Source: Paenibacillus oryzisoli
GTDB taxonomy: Bacteria; Bacillota; Bacilli; Paenibacillales; NBRC-103111
Reading direction: 5' to 3'
Assembly (NCBI RefSeq): GCF_001653565.1
Contig: NZ_LYPB01000095.1
Location: forward strand, 1-64,000
DNA length: 64,000 bases
Below are positions 1-8,796 of the stretch, one piece after another. Under the pieces are notes generated by a model. It was not told the DNA's origin, did no database searches, and worked only from the letters and a program-made list of their open reading frames with translations. The position numbers and the translations under genes are program-made. Positions within the stretch are counted from its first letter, which is position 1, and each line of letters starts with the position of its first letter.

Positions 1-1
1 C

Positions 2-1392
2 GGTACGGCGCAGAACTTTACGAGTCCGGTAACCTACACCGTGACCGCGGCGGACGGATCGACGCAGGTGTACACCGTTACTGTAACGGTGGCGGCTAAC
101 CCGGCTAAAGCGATTACTGCTTTCAGCTTCGCTAGTCCATCAGCTACGGGCACCGTCAACGAAACGAACAAAACCGTTGCCGTTACCGTTCCGTATGGTA
201 CCAACGTTACGGCGCTTGTGCCGACCATCGCCCACTCGGGAGCCAGTATTTATCCCACTAGCGGTACGGCACAGAACTTTACGAATCCGGTAACCTACAC
301 CGTGACCGCGGCGGACGGATCGACGCAGGTGTACACCGTTACCGTAACGGTGGCGGCTAACCCGGCTAAAGCGATTACTGCTTTTAGCTTTGCGAGCCCC
401 GCAGCTACGGGCACCGTCAACGAAACGAACAAAACCATTGCCATTACCGTTCCGCATGGTACCAATGTGACGGTACTTGAGCCGACGATCACCCATTCGG
501 GAGCTAGCATCTCGCCTGTTAGCGGTACGGCGCAGAACTTTACGAATCCGGTGACGTACACCGTGACTGCTGCGAACGGCTCGACGCAGGCTTACACCGT
601 TACTGTAACGGTGGCGGCTAACCCCGCTAAAGCCATTACTGCTTTCAGCTTCGCTAGTCCGGCAGCTACGGGCACCGTCAACGAAACGAACAAAACCATT
701 GCCATTACCGTTCCGCATGGTACCAATGTGACGGTACTTGAGCCGACGATCACCCATTCGGGAGCTAGCATCTCGCCTGTTAGCGGTACGGCGCAGAACT
801 TTACGAATCCGGTGACGTACACCGTGACTGCTGCGAACGGCTCGACGCAGGCTTACACCGTTACTGTAACGGTGGCGGCTAACCCCGCTAAAGCCATTAC
901 TGCTTTCAGCTTCGCTAGTCCGGCAGCTACGGGCACCGTCAACGAAACGAACAAAACCATTGCCGTTACCGTTCCGCATGGTACCAACGTAACGGCGCTT
1001 GTGCCGACCATCGCCCACTCGGGAGCCAGTATTTCTCCCACTAGCGGTACGGCGCAGAACTTTACAAGTCCGGTAACCTACACCGTGACCGCGGCGGACG
1101 GATCGACGCAAGTGTACACCGTTACCGTAACGGTGGCGGCTAACCCGGCTAAAGCCATTACGGCTTTCAGCTTCGCGAGTCCATCAGCTACAGGTACCGT
1201 TAACGAAACGAACAAAACCATTGCCGTTACCGTTCCTCATGGTACCAACGTAACGGCGCTTGTGCCGACCATCGCCCACTCGGGAGCCAGTATTTCTCCC
1301 ACTAGCGGTACGGCGCAGAACTTTACAAGTCAGGTAACCTACACCGTGACCGCGGCGGACGGATCGACGCAGGTGTACACCGTTACCGTAAT
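2..1392 (+). repeat. Five and a third copies of a 261-bp coding tandem repeat
   Basis: The motif ggtacggc-cagaactttac recurs at 2, 263, 524, 785, 1046 and 1307, an exact 261-bp (87-codon) period. Copies differ at scattered silent and replacement sites, but bases from about 421 to 711 and from about 682 to 972 read as identical, pointing to a recent duplication or gene conversion between the third and fourth copies. The array is coding and continues past the left edge. It is not a CRISPR: units are too long and there are no spacers. Confidence 0.95.
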
Positions 1393-2692
1393 AGTGGAGC
1401 CTCCTGTAGTCGTCCCTAGCTCTCCATCGGAAACTGACAACGTGCCCGTGAGAACAGTCGCAGACATCTTACTGAATAACAAAGCCGTCTTATCAGGAGC
1501 AACAACCAGCGTAAACGGAAGTAATCGATTAACGATTTCCGCCAATCGAAGCACGCTCGACCCGCTTGTCGCTGTTGAAGGCAAAGGTGCTGTTCTTACC
1601 TTTCAAGCTAGAGAAAGCTTTGATAACATTGTTGCCAGTCTGGATGGCGAATTACTTAGAGATCTGCAACAACATCAAGCACGCATTGAGCTTAACACAG
1701 GGCAAGCCGTATACGCACTATCTGCGGGGCAAATGAACATCGATTCCTTAAGCAGCCAACTAGGGGAATCCGCAGCTTTAAAAGACATCAAAATTGAAAT
1801 CGGTATTCAAGTTCAAGCTAAGCTCACTGAAGCTAACACAATTCAGAGCGGAGGGACAACGACACCTCTTACAGCCCAGACTGCCTTTACGCTTCAAGCC
1901 AAGTATGGAGAGACAATCTTGAACCTCACGAAACTCGATACTCACACTGAGCATCGCCTTGTGATTCCTGAGCTTATCTCCTCGACAAGCGCACTAACAA
2001 TTCTGGCAATAGAATCAGATGGCAACAACCGCCCTCTTCCTACCAAAATCGTTGTAGCAGAAGGCAAACGTTATGCCAAAGTAAATAGCCTGTCCACCAA
2101 CACCTATATCGTGGTATCGCATTCCATCACCTTCAGCGATATAACGAAGCATTGGGCAGCGCAAGACATTATTGAAATGAGTGAAAGGATGATAGTCAAT
2201 GGAACAGATGGAGGTTTATACCGTCCAGATCAAATGATTACGCGAGCGGAGTTTGCAGCTATTCTCGTTCGAGGACTAGGTCTTACTCAGGCAACCAGCG
2301 GCTCCTCGTTCTCGGATGTGACAGAGCACGATTGGTACAGCGCTATCGTTCAAACGGCTGCCTCTTACAAGTTGATTACCGGCTTTGAAGACGGTACATT
2401 CCGTCCGAATGACACCATTACGCGCGAGCAAGCGATGGTGATCATCGCCAGAGCGATGACGTTAACTGGGCTTGAGGCCAAGCTACCCTCGGTATCTGAA
2501 GACGAAATACTACTTGCTTATAAAGATGCAGATACTGCTTCTGATTGGGCACTAAACAGAATCGCGAGCACCATACAAGCAAAAGTGATCAATGGTAAAA
2601 GCGAAAATACACTTGCTCCTCTTGATAGCGTGACGCGAGCTGAGGTTGCAGTTATCATAAAAAGACTGCTTCAGCAATCCGAATTGATCTAA
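2..2692 (+). CDS. SLH-domain surface protein with DUF5018-like tandem repeats, 5' truncated by window edge
   Basis: The reading frame is open from the first codon at position 2, so the true start lies upstream. The first ~464 visible residues are five full and one partial copy of an 87-residue repeat (core AITAFSFASPAATGTVNET ... VTYTVTAADGSTQVYTV), resembling DUF5018-type Ig-like modules. A linker and a ~190-residue region of unknown fold follow. The last ~180 residues are three SLH modules (FSDITKHWAAQDI; FSDVTEHDWYSAI; YKDADTASDWALN, each followed by a TR[AE]E-type motif), which bind secondary cell-wall polysaccharide. The protein is therefore expected on the cell surface, with the repeats acting as a stalk or adhesive region. 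The function of the middle region is not recognised. A terminator follows the stop codon. Confidence 0.9.
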   Translation, partial: GTAQNFTSPVTYTVTAADGSTQVYTVTVTVAANPAKAITAFSFASPSATGTVNETNKTVAVTVPYGTNVTALVPTIAHSGASIYPTSGTAQNFTNPVTYTVTAADGSTQVYTVTVTVAANPAKAITAFSFASPAATGTVNETNKTIAITVPHGTNVTVLEPTITHSGASISPVSGTAQNFTNPVTYTVTAANGSTQAYTVTVTVAANPAKAITAFSFASPAATGTVNETNKTIAITVPHGTNVTVLEPTITHSGASISPVSGTAQNFTNPVTYTVTAANGSTQAYTVTVTVAANPAKAITAFSFASPAATGTVNETNKTIAVTVPHGTNVTALVPTIAHSGASISPTSGTAQNFTSPVTYTVTAADGSTQVYTVTVTVAANPAKAITAFSFASPSATGTVNETNKTIAVTVPHGTNVTALVPTIAHSGASISPTSGTAQNFTSQVTYTVTAADGSTQVYTVTVIVEPPVVVPSSPSETDNVPVRTVADILLNNKAVLSGATTSVNGSNRLTISANRSTLDPLVAVEGKGAVLTFQARESFDNIVASLDGELLRDLQQHQARIELNTGQAVYALSAGQMNIDSLSSQLGESAALKDIKIEIGIQVQAKLTEANTIQSGGTTTPLTAQTAFTLQAKYGETILNLTKLDTHTEHRLVIPELISSTSALTILAIESDGNNRPLPTKIVVAEGKRYAKVNSLSTNTYIVVSHSITFSDITKHWAAQDIIEMSERMIVNGTDGGLYRPDQMITRAEFAAILVRGLGLTQATSGSSFSDVTEHDWYSAIVQTAASYKLITGFEDGTFRPNDTITREQAMVIIARAMTLTGLEAKLPSVSEDEILLAYKDADTASDWALNRIASTIQAKVINGKSENTLAPLDSVTRAEVAVIIKRLLQQSELI

Positions 2693-2748
2693 TTTCCTCA
2701 GCTTGAAATACTTTTGGAAATAACTCAAACGATTAAGCACCGTCAGGA

Positions 2749-2776
2749 AAAGAGCCCGCAAGGGCTCTTTTTTTAA
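2749..2776 (+). terminator. Rho-independent terminator of the SLH gene
   Basis: GAGCCC-GCAA-GGGCTC hairpin followed directly by seven T residues, 60 bp after the stop codon. Confidence 0.85.
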
Positions 2777-2834
2777 ATATAAGAAAGTATAACTATAAAT
2801 GAGCAAAAACGGATACAGAAATATCCAATTGAGA

Positions 2835-3710
2835 TTAAGCTAATTTAAACCCCTCATGAATAAGATGGAACGGATGCCTTTCTGACCACAGTCGTAGACA
2901 AACTGCAGGCGATCCAGTTGAACTTGTTTGCGGACGGCGCGCAAGCCATCGCCAAATGGACAGAGTTGCCCTAAGCCAGTGGTACAGTACAAATGTGTCC
3001 ACGCAAGTAGCGCCCAGAGTCGAAATCGTTTCCGTATCCAAAGAGGCATCGGTGCATAAAAAAGCTCGTCAAACGCTTGCTCCGGCCAGCACAAAAGAAC
3101 AACGGCGTTTTCGATGTCGTTCAAGGCGCCCTCATATCGGTATGTCCAGTATGAAGTTTCGTTCACGGTCACAAGGCGAATGTCTTCTTTGTACATATGA
3201 GCGGCAAAATCCTGTATCGAAATGCGGATGCCTTGCGGATAGATGATCCGGTTTGTTTTAAGACCGCCAATCAAGTGGTATCCCGCAGCGGCGTAACTGT
3301 CGATCACACGGGCGCAAGTAAACCAGGAATCGACCAGTGCATAACCACCATAGGGCGGAATCGGAAGCGTAACGGCCATGTCACATACGTGATCGATCTT
3401 CGTATAAGTCAATGGAATGGATCAATGAGGTGTCGCTGCTTTGGACGACCGTCGCTTGAACCTGATGTCCCCATACGACTTTACCTTCCAGATGCGAATG
3501 ATGAAAGCCAGTCTGTTCCATCGGAGACGTAGCCTGTGACGAAGACTTTGTCTTCTTGGAGATCGTATCATCATGAATGATAAACAGCGGATCCGCCGTC
3601 TGGTTGGCTATCTGAACCACCTGTTGAAGCGCTTCATTCTTCACTTTGTTTTGCAGCACCGCTTCATTCCACTTGCCTTCGGCTAGAAAATGTCCAAGTC
3701 AATCTAGCTC
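2835..3710 (-). pseudogene. IS701/IS4-like DDE transposase remnant
   Basis: Reading the minus strand from about 3700, the translation begins inside a transposase (AEGKWNEAVLQNKVKNEAL), passes IIHDDTISKK with the first catalytic Asp region, then changes frame near 3390-3410 and continues with KIDHVCDMAVTLPIPPYGG and YALVDSWFT (second Asp region). Around 3060 the frame shifts again (FLCTDASLDTETI), and the segment expected to hold the catalytic Glu motif is missing; the reading resumes with LWALLAWTHLYCTTGLGQL to near 2850. N-terminus, catalytic Glu region and frame continuity are all lost, so it cannot be active. No clear terminal inverted repeats were found. Confidence 0.85.
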
Positions 3711-3925
3711 AGGACTGATTAGATATTATAACTTTATCAAAAAGAAACAGTTACCACCACGCAAATCTGCCCGTTACTTGAGAAAAGGCAGCTAATCCAA
3801 TTGGATCAACCGCCTTTTCATCTTGTTATTAAACTCTCGTTTCTCGTTAGGGTTAGGTCACCGACAGACAGCATTCTGATTCTAATGAAGTGTTGCCTGT
3901 GATAGAAACAGATGTCTAATGGAAA

Positions 3926-4318
3926 CTAAATTGATTCACCATACTTTTCGGTTCCAAATATTTCGGTCGCCCGTTCTTCAAAAATACTGATATTATTTTT
4001 ATCTCTGTAAATATCAATTAAAAAACAGTTTATGCCATTGGAGAGAGCTTCTACTAATGCCACTATAGAAACTATTACCACATCATCTGCTGGTAATATC
4101 GGCATTTTTATTCCGTTCTTAATCGTTGTTGTATTTGAGTATACGATCTTTCGTGCTTTATTCCTTCTTGTAGACCTTGAGTTAACAGTATAAGAATGTA
4201 ACATTCCACAACTAGCAGAATAGAATTCTTCACCACTAATCTTATTGTTACCCTCAAATACTAAGTATCTATCACACCAATACTAAGTATCTATCACACC
4301 AAGTAACAAAATCAGAAA
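3926..4318 (-). pseudogene. Unrecognised gene broken by a 22-bp tandem duplication
   Basis: The 3' part reads as a 92-codon frame from an ATG at 4204 to 3926. Upstream codons stay open to 4280 (WCDRYLVFEGNNKISGEEF) and then hit TAG at 4283-4285, exactly where a 22-bp unit is duplicated. If one copy is removed, the frame continues as LSDFVTWCDRYLVFEG, which reads as normal protein. The gene was therefore probably longer and the duplication inactivated it. Its 5' end appears fused to an alcohol-dehydrogenase fragment. I do not recognise the family. Codon use is A+T rich like the neighbourhood. A short product from the internal ATG cannot be excluded. Confidence 0.55.
4258..4301. repeat. 22-bp direct tandem duplication
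   Basis: The unit atactaagtatctatcacac plus ca occurs at 4258-4279 and again at 4280-4301 with no differences. Being 22 bp, it shifts the minus-strand reading frame it lies in. Confidence 0.95.
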
Positions 4319-4440
4319 GGATGAAGATCGCTTCCGCAAATACAGGCAGCAGCTACTTTCAAAATGACATCAGTTGGTTGTGGCAACTGCGGAACACCCA
4401 CTTCTTCTACGCGAACATAGCCAGCAGCGTACAACCTTAT
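4311..4440 (-). pseudogene. N-terminal fragment of a zinc-binding alcohol dehydrogenase
   Basis: The minus strand reads YAAGYVRVEEVGVPQLPQ and then TDVILKVAAACICGSDLHP. ICGSDLH is the first catalytic-zinc motif (Cys ... Asp/His) of medium-chain zinc alcohol dehydrogenases such as threonine or sorbitol dehydrogenase. Only about 45 residues remain: the frame stops immediately after LHPF at 4310-4312 and the following DNA codes for something else in another frame. It is a relic joined to the unknown gene fragment downstream. No function is expected. Confidence 0.7.
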
Positions 4441-4465
4441 CAATGACTGAGAGAGAACTTAACTT

Positions 4466-5641
4466 CTAAATTCCCCCTAGTTTGTGTTTTATAGGGTTCT
4501 GCATATAGTTTCTTAGTAAAATAAATACCAGCCCTAATACCAACGATAATATTCCCACTAATACAACATATTGTGTTCCTAATTGTGAAATAAACATTCC
4601 GCCTACCGCTGTTCCAATTGTGGTTCCAAAGTTCACGGATGATAAAAATAATCCATTAGCGAAATCAGGAGATTTCGGCGCTGCAGACGTAATCCAATAT
4701 TGATTAATATTGCCCCCTATGCCAGCCAATACTCCCCAAACTAAAATAATAATCGCCATAGGTAAAGTAAATTGTCCTAATAAAAATAACAGAATGTAAA
4801 TGACTCCCAATATAAAAGGAAATACTATTACAGATCTTATGGCATTTTTAGTGAGTAATTTCCCTGCCACAATGTTTCCAATAATATTGGCCCCGCCGAA
4901 TATGACTAACATTAAACTAATTAAACTCCCTGAGATATTCGTAACGGTTTTTAGATACTCAGCAAGGTAACTATATACCCCGAATATGGCTGAGTTTAGT
5001 AAAATGACAGCAACAATGGAAAGCCAAATAATTGGTTTTTTTAATACGCTTACCTGTGCACCATAAGAAAGTCTTTCTTTAACAGGCATTGAAGGGAAAA
5101 ATACTAGTGTAGCAATAAATACTATTGCGTTTACGATGGCGAAAAATGCCATTGATACTTGAAACGAAACTGTACTAGCAAGAAAACTTGCGATTGGTAC
5201 ACCAAGAACCATTCCCGAAGATACGCCAATAAAGACTTTTGAAACAGCTTTTGGAGCTTCTTCCTTCCGAACAGAATCAGCAGCCAAAGTAAAAGCTGCC
5301 GAAAAATATATAGGATGGAAGATCGCTGGAATTACGCGGGCAATGATTGCAATAGCATAGTTAGTTGTAAATATAGAGATAAGGTTACCTAGGACGAAAA
5401 TACCAAGTACAAGTAACATTGCCTTCTTGCGATTTATCCCCGAAAACAATAACGGCATCGTTGGACCAGATATTGTAACCGTAAATGCGAAAAAACTTAC
5501 CAGCCATCCGGCTTTAGCCACACTGATATGAAAATAATCAGCAATGTAGGGTAATATTCCAATAACACCCATCTCCGTATTAATGATGCCGAAAGCTCCT
5601 ATGGTCAATATAAATATATGTAAATTACTTCGTTTGGACAA
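4466..5641 (-). CDS. MFS transporter, AraJ/YdhP-like DHA1 drug/sugar efflux family
   Basis: 391 residues with twelve predicted membrane segments, the usual size for DHA1-type major facilitator permeases. The order of segments and motifs such as GILPYIADYFHIS, GINRKKAMLLVLGIFVLG (loop 2-3) and HPIYFSAAFTLAADSV match the AraJ/YdhP branch, which exports sugars or small toxic molecules by proton antiport. The start is TTG at 5641: a good Shine-Dalgarno (AGGAGC) lies 7-8 nt upstream and no in-frame ATG is better placed. It is followed upstream by a lipoprotein gene in the same orientation and by a divergent LysR gene, so it is probably under that regulator's control. The substrate cannot be told from sequence. 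Confidence 0.88.
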   Translation of the reverse strand: MSKRSNLHIFILTIGAFGIINTEMGVIGILPYIADYFHISVAKAGWLVSFFAFTVTISGPTMPLLFSGINRKKAMLLVLGIFVLGNLISIFTTNYAIAIIARVIPAIFHPIYFSAAFTLAADSVRKEEAPKAVSKVFIGVSSGMVLGVPIASFLASTVSFQVSMAFFAIVNAIVFIATLVFFPSMPVKERLSYGAQVSVLKKPIIWLSIVAVILLNSAIFGVYSYLAEYLKTVTNISGSLISLMLVIFGGANIIGNIVAGKLLTKNAIRSVIVFPFILGVIYILLFLLGQFTLPMAIIILVWGVLAGIGGNINQYWITSAAPKSPDFANGLFLSSVNFGTTIGTAVGGMFISQLGTQYVVLVGILSLVLGLVFILLRNYMQNPIKHKLGGI

Positions 5642-5715
5642 AAAAACAGCTCCTATCTTTAATGATTTACAATTAGGCAGGAATGTTTCCTCAAATTTTT
5701 TATAGGAACAACTAG

Positions 5716-6267
5716 TCAGTTCATTTTTTGAATGGTTACCGTAAAATCATCATGCATGTCTTTAAGCTTTTTAGTAAACTCTTCGAGACCGGATTCGATT
5801 CTTCCTAATTTAATAAGTCCTTTCGAATAATTCCAGTCAGAATAATATATGTTCACATCTTTCCACGGAGCGAAATAACCGATATCTCCAACTTCCGGAT
5901 CACTTCCTGTCGGTGCATCTTCCATAGTTAATCCTTTATCAAGAATGTTCAATTTTTCAAATCCGCCATACTCCTTATAGATAAGTGTCAACGGAAGCCT
6001 TGACAAAAAATCTCGACTTGTCGGGTTATCATTCATCTTTACAATGTATTCCTCATTATCAAATACCAATTTGATTCTCACATCCGCTGAACCGTTATTA
6101 TCTACAGTCGGTGAAGCAGTAGGTGAGGCAACCGAATTATTCGGTTCATTAGTCTTCTTAATTGTCCCATTATCATCTCTTTGAGAACTGGACTTCACTT
6201 TACCGTCACATGCTGAAAGTGAAAAGGCCATCACGAATGTAAAAAACAGAGTTAATATTATTCTCAA
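5716..6267 (-). CDS. Cyclophilin-like-fold lipoprotein
   Basis: 183 residues. The N-terminus is a lipoprotein signal with lipobox LSAC (Cys near residue 20), followed by a Ser/Thr/Pro-rich linker with a TASPTASPT stretch to about residue 58. Residues ~62-180 match the small cyclophilin-like family often found beside oxidoreductases: opening beta strand IKLVFDNEEYIVKMNDN, SRDFLSRLPLTL, and the ending GDIGYFAPWKDVNIYYSDW. Homologues are of unknown biochemical function; peptidyl-prolyl isomerase activity is not established for them. It sits between an MFS gene (74 bp downstream) and a divergent LysR gene, a module commonly seen with aldo/keto reductases, which are also present here at 7.8-9.8 kb. 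Confidence 0.8.
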   Translation of the reverse strand: MRIILTLFFTFVMAFSLSACDGKVKSSSQRDDNGTIKKTNEPNNSVASPTASPTVDNNGSADVRIKLVFDNEEYIVKMNDNPTSRDFLSRLPLTLIYKEYGGFEKLNILDKGLTMEDAPTGSDPEVGDIGYFAPWKDVNIYYSDWNYSKGLIKLGRIESGLEEFTKKLKDMHDDFTVTIQKMN

Positions 6268-6429
6268 CTTATTGTTACCCTCCTAGTCTAAATTTAAATG
6301 TACGGCAAGCAGCGCAAGTGCTGCGTTCAGTGAATAAGACACAATTTATTCATTCTCTCCAGCCTCTCCAAAAATTAAGACTGCTGCTAGTATTTATTGT
6401 AGCGTGCTTTTCACATATAACAAATACCT

Positions 6430-6448
6430 ATATCAAATAACAAGATAT
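6430..6448. promoter_or_regulatory. Candidate LysR-type regulator binding site
   Basis: ATATC-N9-GATAT dyad, fitting the T-N11-A pattern of LysR-type sites, located between the divergent lipoprotein and LysR genes, 116 bp upstream of the LysR start. The palindrome is seen; its role is inferred from position. Confidence 0.5.
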
Positions 6449-6563
6449 ACTTGAAAGGCATTTCTTGTAGATGTATAGTTAAGATCAGGCTGATGCTTAA
6501 GATGCAACAATCATCACAAATGGCCAGAATTCGGCCGTTTAAGTGACATAGGAGGACTGGTAA

Positions 6564-7454
6564 ATGGAAGTTAGAGTCTTACGTTATTTTCTTACGGTTG
6601 CAAGAGAAGGCAGCATTACGGCAGCTGCCGATTTTTTACATCTTACTCAGCCAACTCTTTCCAGACAATTAAAAGATCTCGAACAAACGTTGGGAAAAAA
6701 ACTTTTTATCCGTAGCAGTCATAGCATCCTGCTTACAGAAGAAGGAATGCTCTTGAGAAAGAGAGCAGAAGAAATCGTTGATATGGTCGATAAATTAGAG
6801 ACAGAGTTTAGTTCCATGGAGGAGACAATTAGTGGAGATGTTTATATAGGCGGTGGGGAAACAGACGCAATGAAACATCTTGCACGGGTAGTGAAAGAAT
6901 TACAGTCAAGCTATCCGAATATACGGTATCACCTCTATAGTGGAAACGAAGATGATGTGACTGAACGACTTGAAAAGGGACTGCTTGACTTTGGAATCTT
7001 AATTCAACCAGCCTCAGTATCAAAATACAATTATATTAATATCCCGGCAAAGGATACTTGGGGCGTTGTGATGAGGAAAGACAGCCCTCTTGCCCTCAAA
7101 GATGCCATTCAACCAGCAGATATAATAAACCTTCCGTTAATCTGTTCACGACAAGCTATGAAAATGACCTATTCCAAAAATGAATTTGCAGATTGGTTTG
7201 GCGATGACTTTGATAAATTAAATGTCGTGGCCACATACAATCTTGCTTATAATGCTGCAATTATGGTAGAAGAAGGCATTGGTTATGCAGTAACACTGGA
7301 TAAAATCGTGAATACGTCCAGTGATAGTAACCTTTGTTTCAAGCCGCTAGAGCCAAGACTTCAATCTGGCTTAAATATGGTTTGGAAAAAGCATCAGGTC
7401 TTTTCAGCTGCTGCTGATAGGTTTTTAAATAAAATTCAGTCCAAATTTCAGTGA
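6564..7454 (+). CDS. LysR-family transcriptional regulator
   Basis: 296 residues, typical for the family. Residues 1-60 form the winged helix-turn-helix (EVRVLRYFLTVAREGSITAA ... LHLTQPTLSRQLKDLEQTLG), followed by the linker helix and a periplasmic-binding-like effector domain from about residue 90 (VYIGGGETDAM). The start ATG follows AGGAGGACTGGTAA with good spacing. LysR regulators are DNA-binding effector sensors that commonly control a divergent neighbour; here that is the cyclophilin-like lipoprotein and MFS genes. The aldo/keto reductases downstream on the opposite strand may belong to the same regulon. The effector is unknown. Confidence 0.92.
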   Translation: MEVRVLRYFLTVAREGSITAAADFLHLTQPTLSRQLKDLEQTLGKKLFIRSSHSILLTEEGMLLRKRAEEIVDMVDKLETEFSSMEETISGDVYIGGGETDAMKHLARVVKELQSSYPNIRYHLYSGNEDDVTERLEKGLLDFGILIQPASVSKYNYINIPAKDTWGVVMRKDSPLALKDAIQPADIINLPLICSRQAMKMTYSKNEFADWFGDDFDKLNVVATYNLAYNAAIMVEEGIGYAVTLDKIVNTSSDSNLCFKPLEPRLQSGLNMVWKKHQVFSAAADRFLNKIQSKFQ

Positions 7455-7577
7455 ATGATCAGGTTGAACGAAGGTGATCCAGGTTATAGTTATAAACTCG
7501 ATCGTGATAAAGAAGATGTAAGCATGCGAGTTGTAGAAAACAGCAACCGAGTGGCTGCCGTTTCAATCTGTCGGTAA
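7455..7577 (+). pseudogene. Possible 40-codon gene remnant
   Basis: ATG directly follows the LysR stop codon and opens 40 codons (MIRLNEGDPGYSYKLDRD ... ), ending at TAA 7575-7577. Beyond the stop, a shifted frame (SVGKQYSFGKGGREGF) looks like a continuation. The Arg/Asp/Tyr-rich composition looks protein-like, but there is no ribosome site and no family was recognised. Best read as the leftover of a longer gene. Confidence 0.25.
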
Positions 7578-7621
7578 ACAATACAGTTTCGGTAAAGGTG
7601 GTAGAGAAGGCTTTAATAACA

Positions 7622-7660
7622 GAGCCCCCAAGCCAACATAAATAGGCTTGGGGGCTTAAT
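7622..7660. terminator. Strong hairpin terminator downstream of LysR
   Basis: GCCCCCAAGCC and GGCTTGGGGGC are 11-bp perfect complementary arms with a 10-nt loop, followed by TTAATTATTATT. It probably ends LysR transcription on the plus strand and could also work on the reverse strand. Confidence 0.8.
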
Positions 7661-7764
7661 TATTATTAGAACATTTCCTATGAAAACCATTAAATAAAGG
7701 AGTAACTACTTCTAAGCAATCTGCTCACCCATGTTTTCAAACTGTGTTATCGAAAAAAGAAATC

Positions 7765-8475
7765 CTATTGATGACCAACAATTCGGTGGGGCACATAGGG
7801 TATCTCTAACGAAGCCAATTCTTCAGGCGACAATTTTATCGATAGAGCCGCCACTGAGTCCTCAAGATGCGATTTTTTCGTCGCGCCTACAATTGGAGCC
7901 GTCACCGGATCTTTCTGCAGCAACCAAGCAAGCGCAATTTGAACGCGAGGAACAGCATGTTTTTCTGCCAGGGCTGCCACTTGATCGATGATAATCCGAT
8001 CCGCATCCGCGGTCGCGCCGTATTTCTGTTTTTGAATTTGATCGGTTTCCGATCGGTGAGTTTTTGTCTGAGGATCTCGCGTCAACCTACCGCCTGCAAG
8101 CGGACTATAAGGAATAACACCGATTTTTTCTGCTTTACAGATTGGCATCATTTCTCGCTCTTCTTCTCTGTAGATGAGATTGTAGTGATTCTGCATGGTT
8201 ACGAATCTTGTCCAACCATTCTGCTCTGCTGTATGGAGTGCTTTTAAAAACTGCCATGCATACATCGCGGAATCGCCGATATACCTTGCCTTCCCGGCTT
8301 TCACCACATCATGAAGGGCTTCCATTGTTTCTTCAATAGAGGTCGTGTAATCCCATCTGTGAATTTGATACAGATAGTCCTGCGCCGTTCGGACCTTCAT
8401 GCATACGATTAAAGACCTTCGTGGCAATGACGATCTCATCGCGCTTCGCAAAGTCATTTAATGCCCTTCCGAGAC
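7765..8475 (-). pseudogene. Aldo/keto reductase, truncated and frameshifted copy
   Basis: The 3' two thirds (7765-8380) encodes a close paralogue of the intact aldo/keto reductase at 8.8-9.8 kb, from YQIHRWDYTTSIEETMEAL to the C-terminal PYVPHRIVGHQ. Upstream, a different frame (8390-8475) supplies LGRALNDFAKRDEIVIATK and FNRMHEGPNGAG. About 25 residues between GPNGAG and YQIHRWD (the segment RKAIMSEIDKSLKRLGTDYV in the intact copy) are deleted with a frame change. Everything before LGRAL, including the cofactor-side Asp/Tyr catalytic residues, is missing and replaced by a cupin fragment. It is non-functional and marks a tandem duplication followed by decay. Confidence 0.85.
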
Positions 8476-8586
8476 TAATAAAAGTTGAAATCCATCACGA
8501 TGGATATACCAGTTATTTCGGCAACCCGGTTCAAAGGTTACATTCCCAACACCAACATTCACTTTAGGATCAGCAATTAATGTTTG
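8458..8586 (-). pseudogene. Cupin-domain fragment fused to the reductase remnant
   Basis: The minus strand reads TLIADPKVNVGVGNVTFEPG then CRNNWYIHRDGFQLLLVSEG before TAA at 8458. FEPGCRNNWYIH-R-DGFQLLLV matches the first cupin metal-binding motif of the cupin proteins that accompany carboxymuconolactone-decarboxylase-like proteins and aldo/keto reductases. Only about 45 residues remain. Its end overlaps the first codons of the reductase remnant in another frame, so the two genes were joined by a deletion. Confidence 0.65.
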
Positions 8587-8750
8587 GGCTTTAAGAGTTC
8601 GAATTGCTTAGCTAAGTATTCCTTTAATCGTTGTATTGTGATTCCATCGATATCAAGATCACTAAGTTCACCAATTAACATCCTCATCTTAATTGCATAC
8701 GCTTTAATTGTTAGCAAACCAAATCCTTGAATTCGTTTTTTCCTCTTCAT
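8577..8750 (-). pseudogene. Tyrosine-recombinase N-terminal fragment, 57 codons
   Basis: A short frame from ATG 8750 to TAA 8577 encodes MKRKKRIQGFGLLTIKAYAI followed by KMRMLIGELSDLDIDGITIQ and RLKEYLAKQ. This looks like the SAM-like core-binding N-terminal domain of phage-type integrases (helix with TIKAYAIKMRML, then DIDGITIQRLKEYL). The catalytic domain is absent and the tail runs straight into the cupin fragment. It is a remnant of a mobile element that may have caused the local rearrangement. Confidence 0.5.
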
Positions 8751-8796
8751 ACAACTTCCACAATTCCGTTAATTTCAAAATAAATAAATTTTTAAA

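Noticed and set aside
140..1111. Long minus-strand open frames opposite the 261-bp repeats
   Set aside because: They are mirror frames of the repeat array: each repeats with the same 87-codon period, has no ribosome site, and encodes low-complexity Arg/Ser/Gly sequence.
2..1392. CRISPR array
   Set aside because: The 261-bp units are continuous, coding and without unique spacers.
2956..3532. Plus-strand frames opposite the transposase remnant
   Set aside because: The minus-strand translation clearly matches a transposase; the plus frames have no ribosome site or recognisable motif.
3926..4204. ComK-like competence regulator
   Set aside because: A few residues suggested it, but restoring the frame across the 22-bp duplication gives an N-terminus (LSDFVTWCDRYLVFEG) that does not fit ComK.
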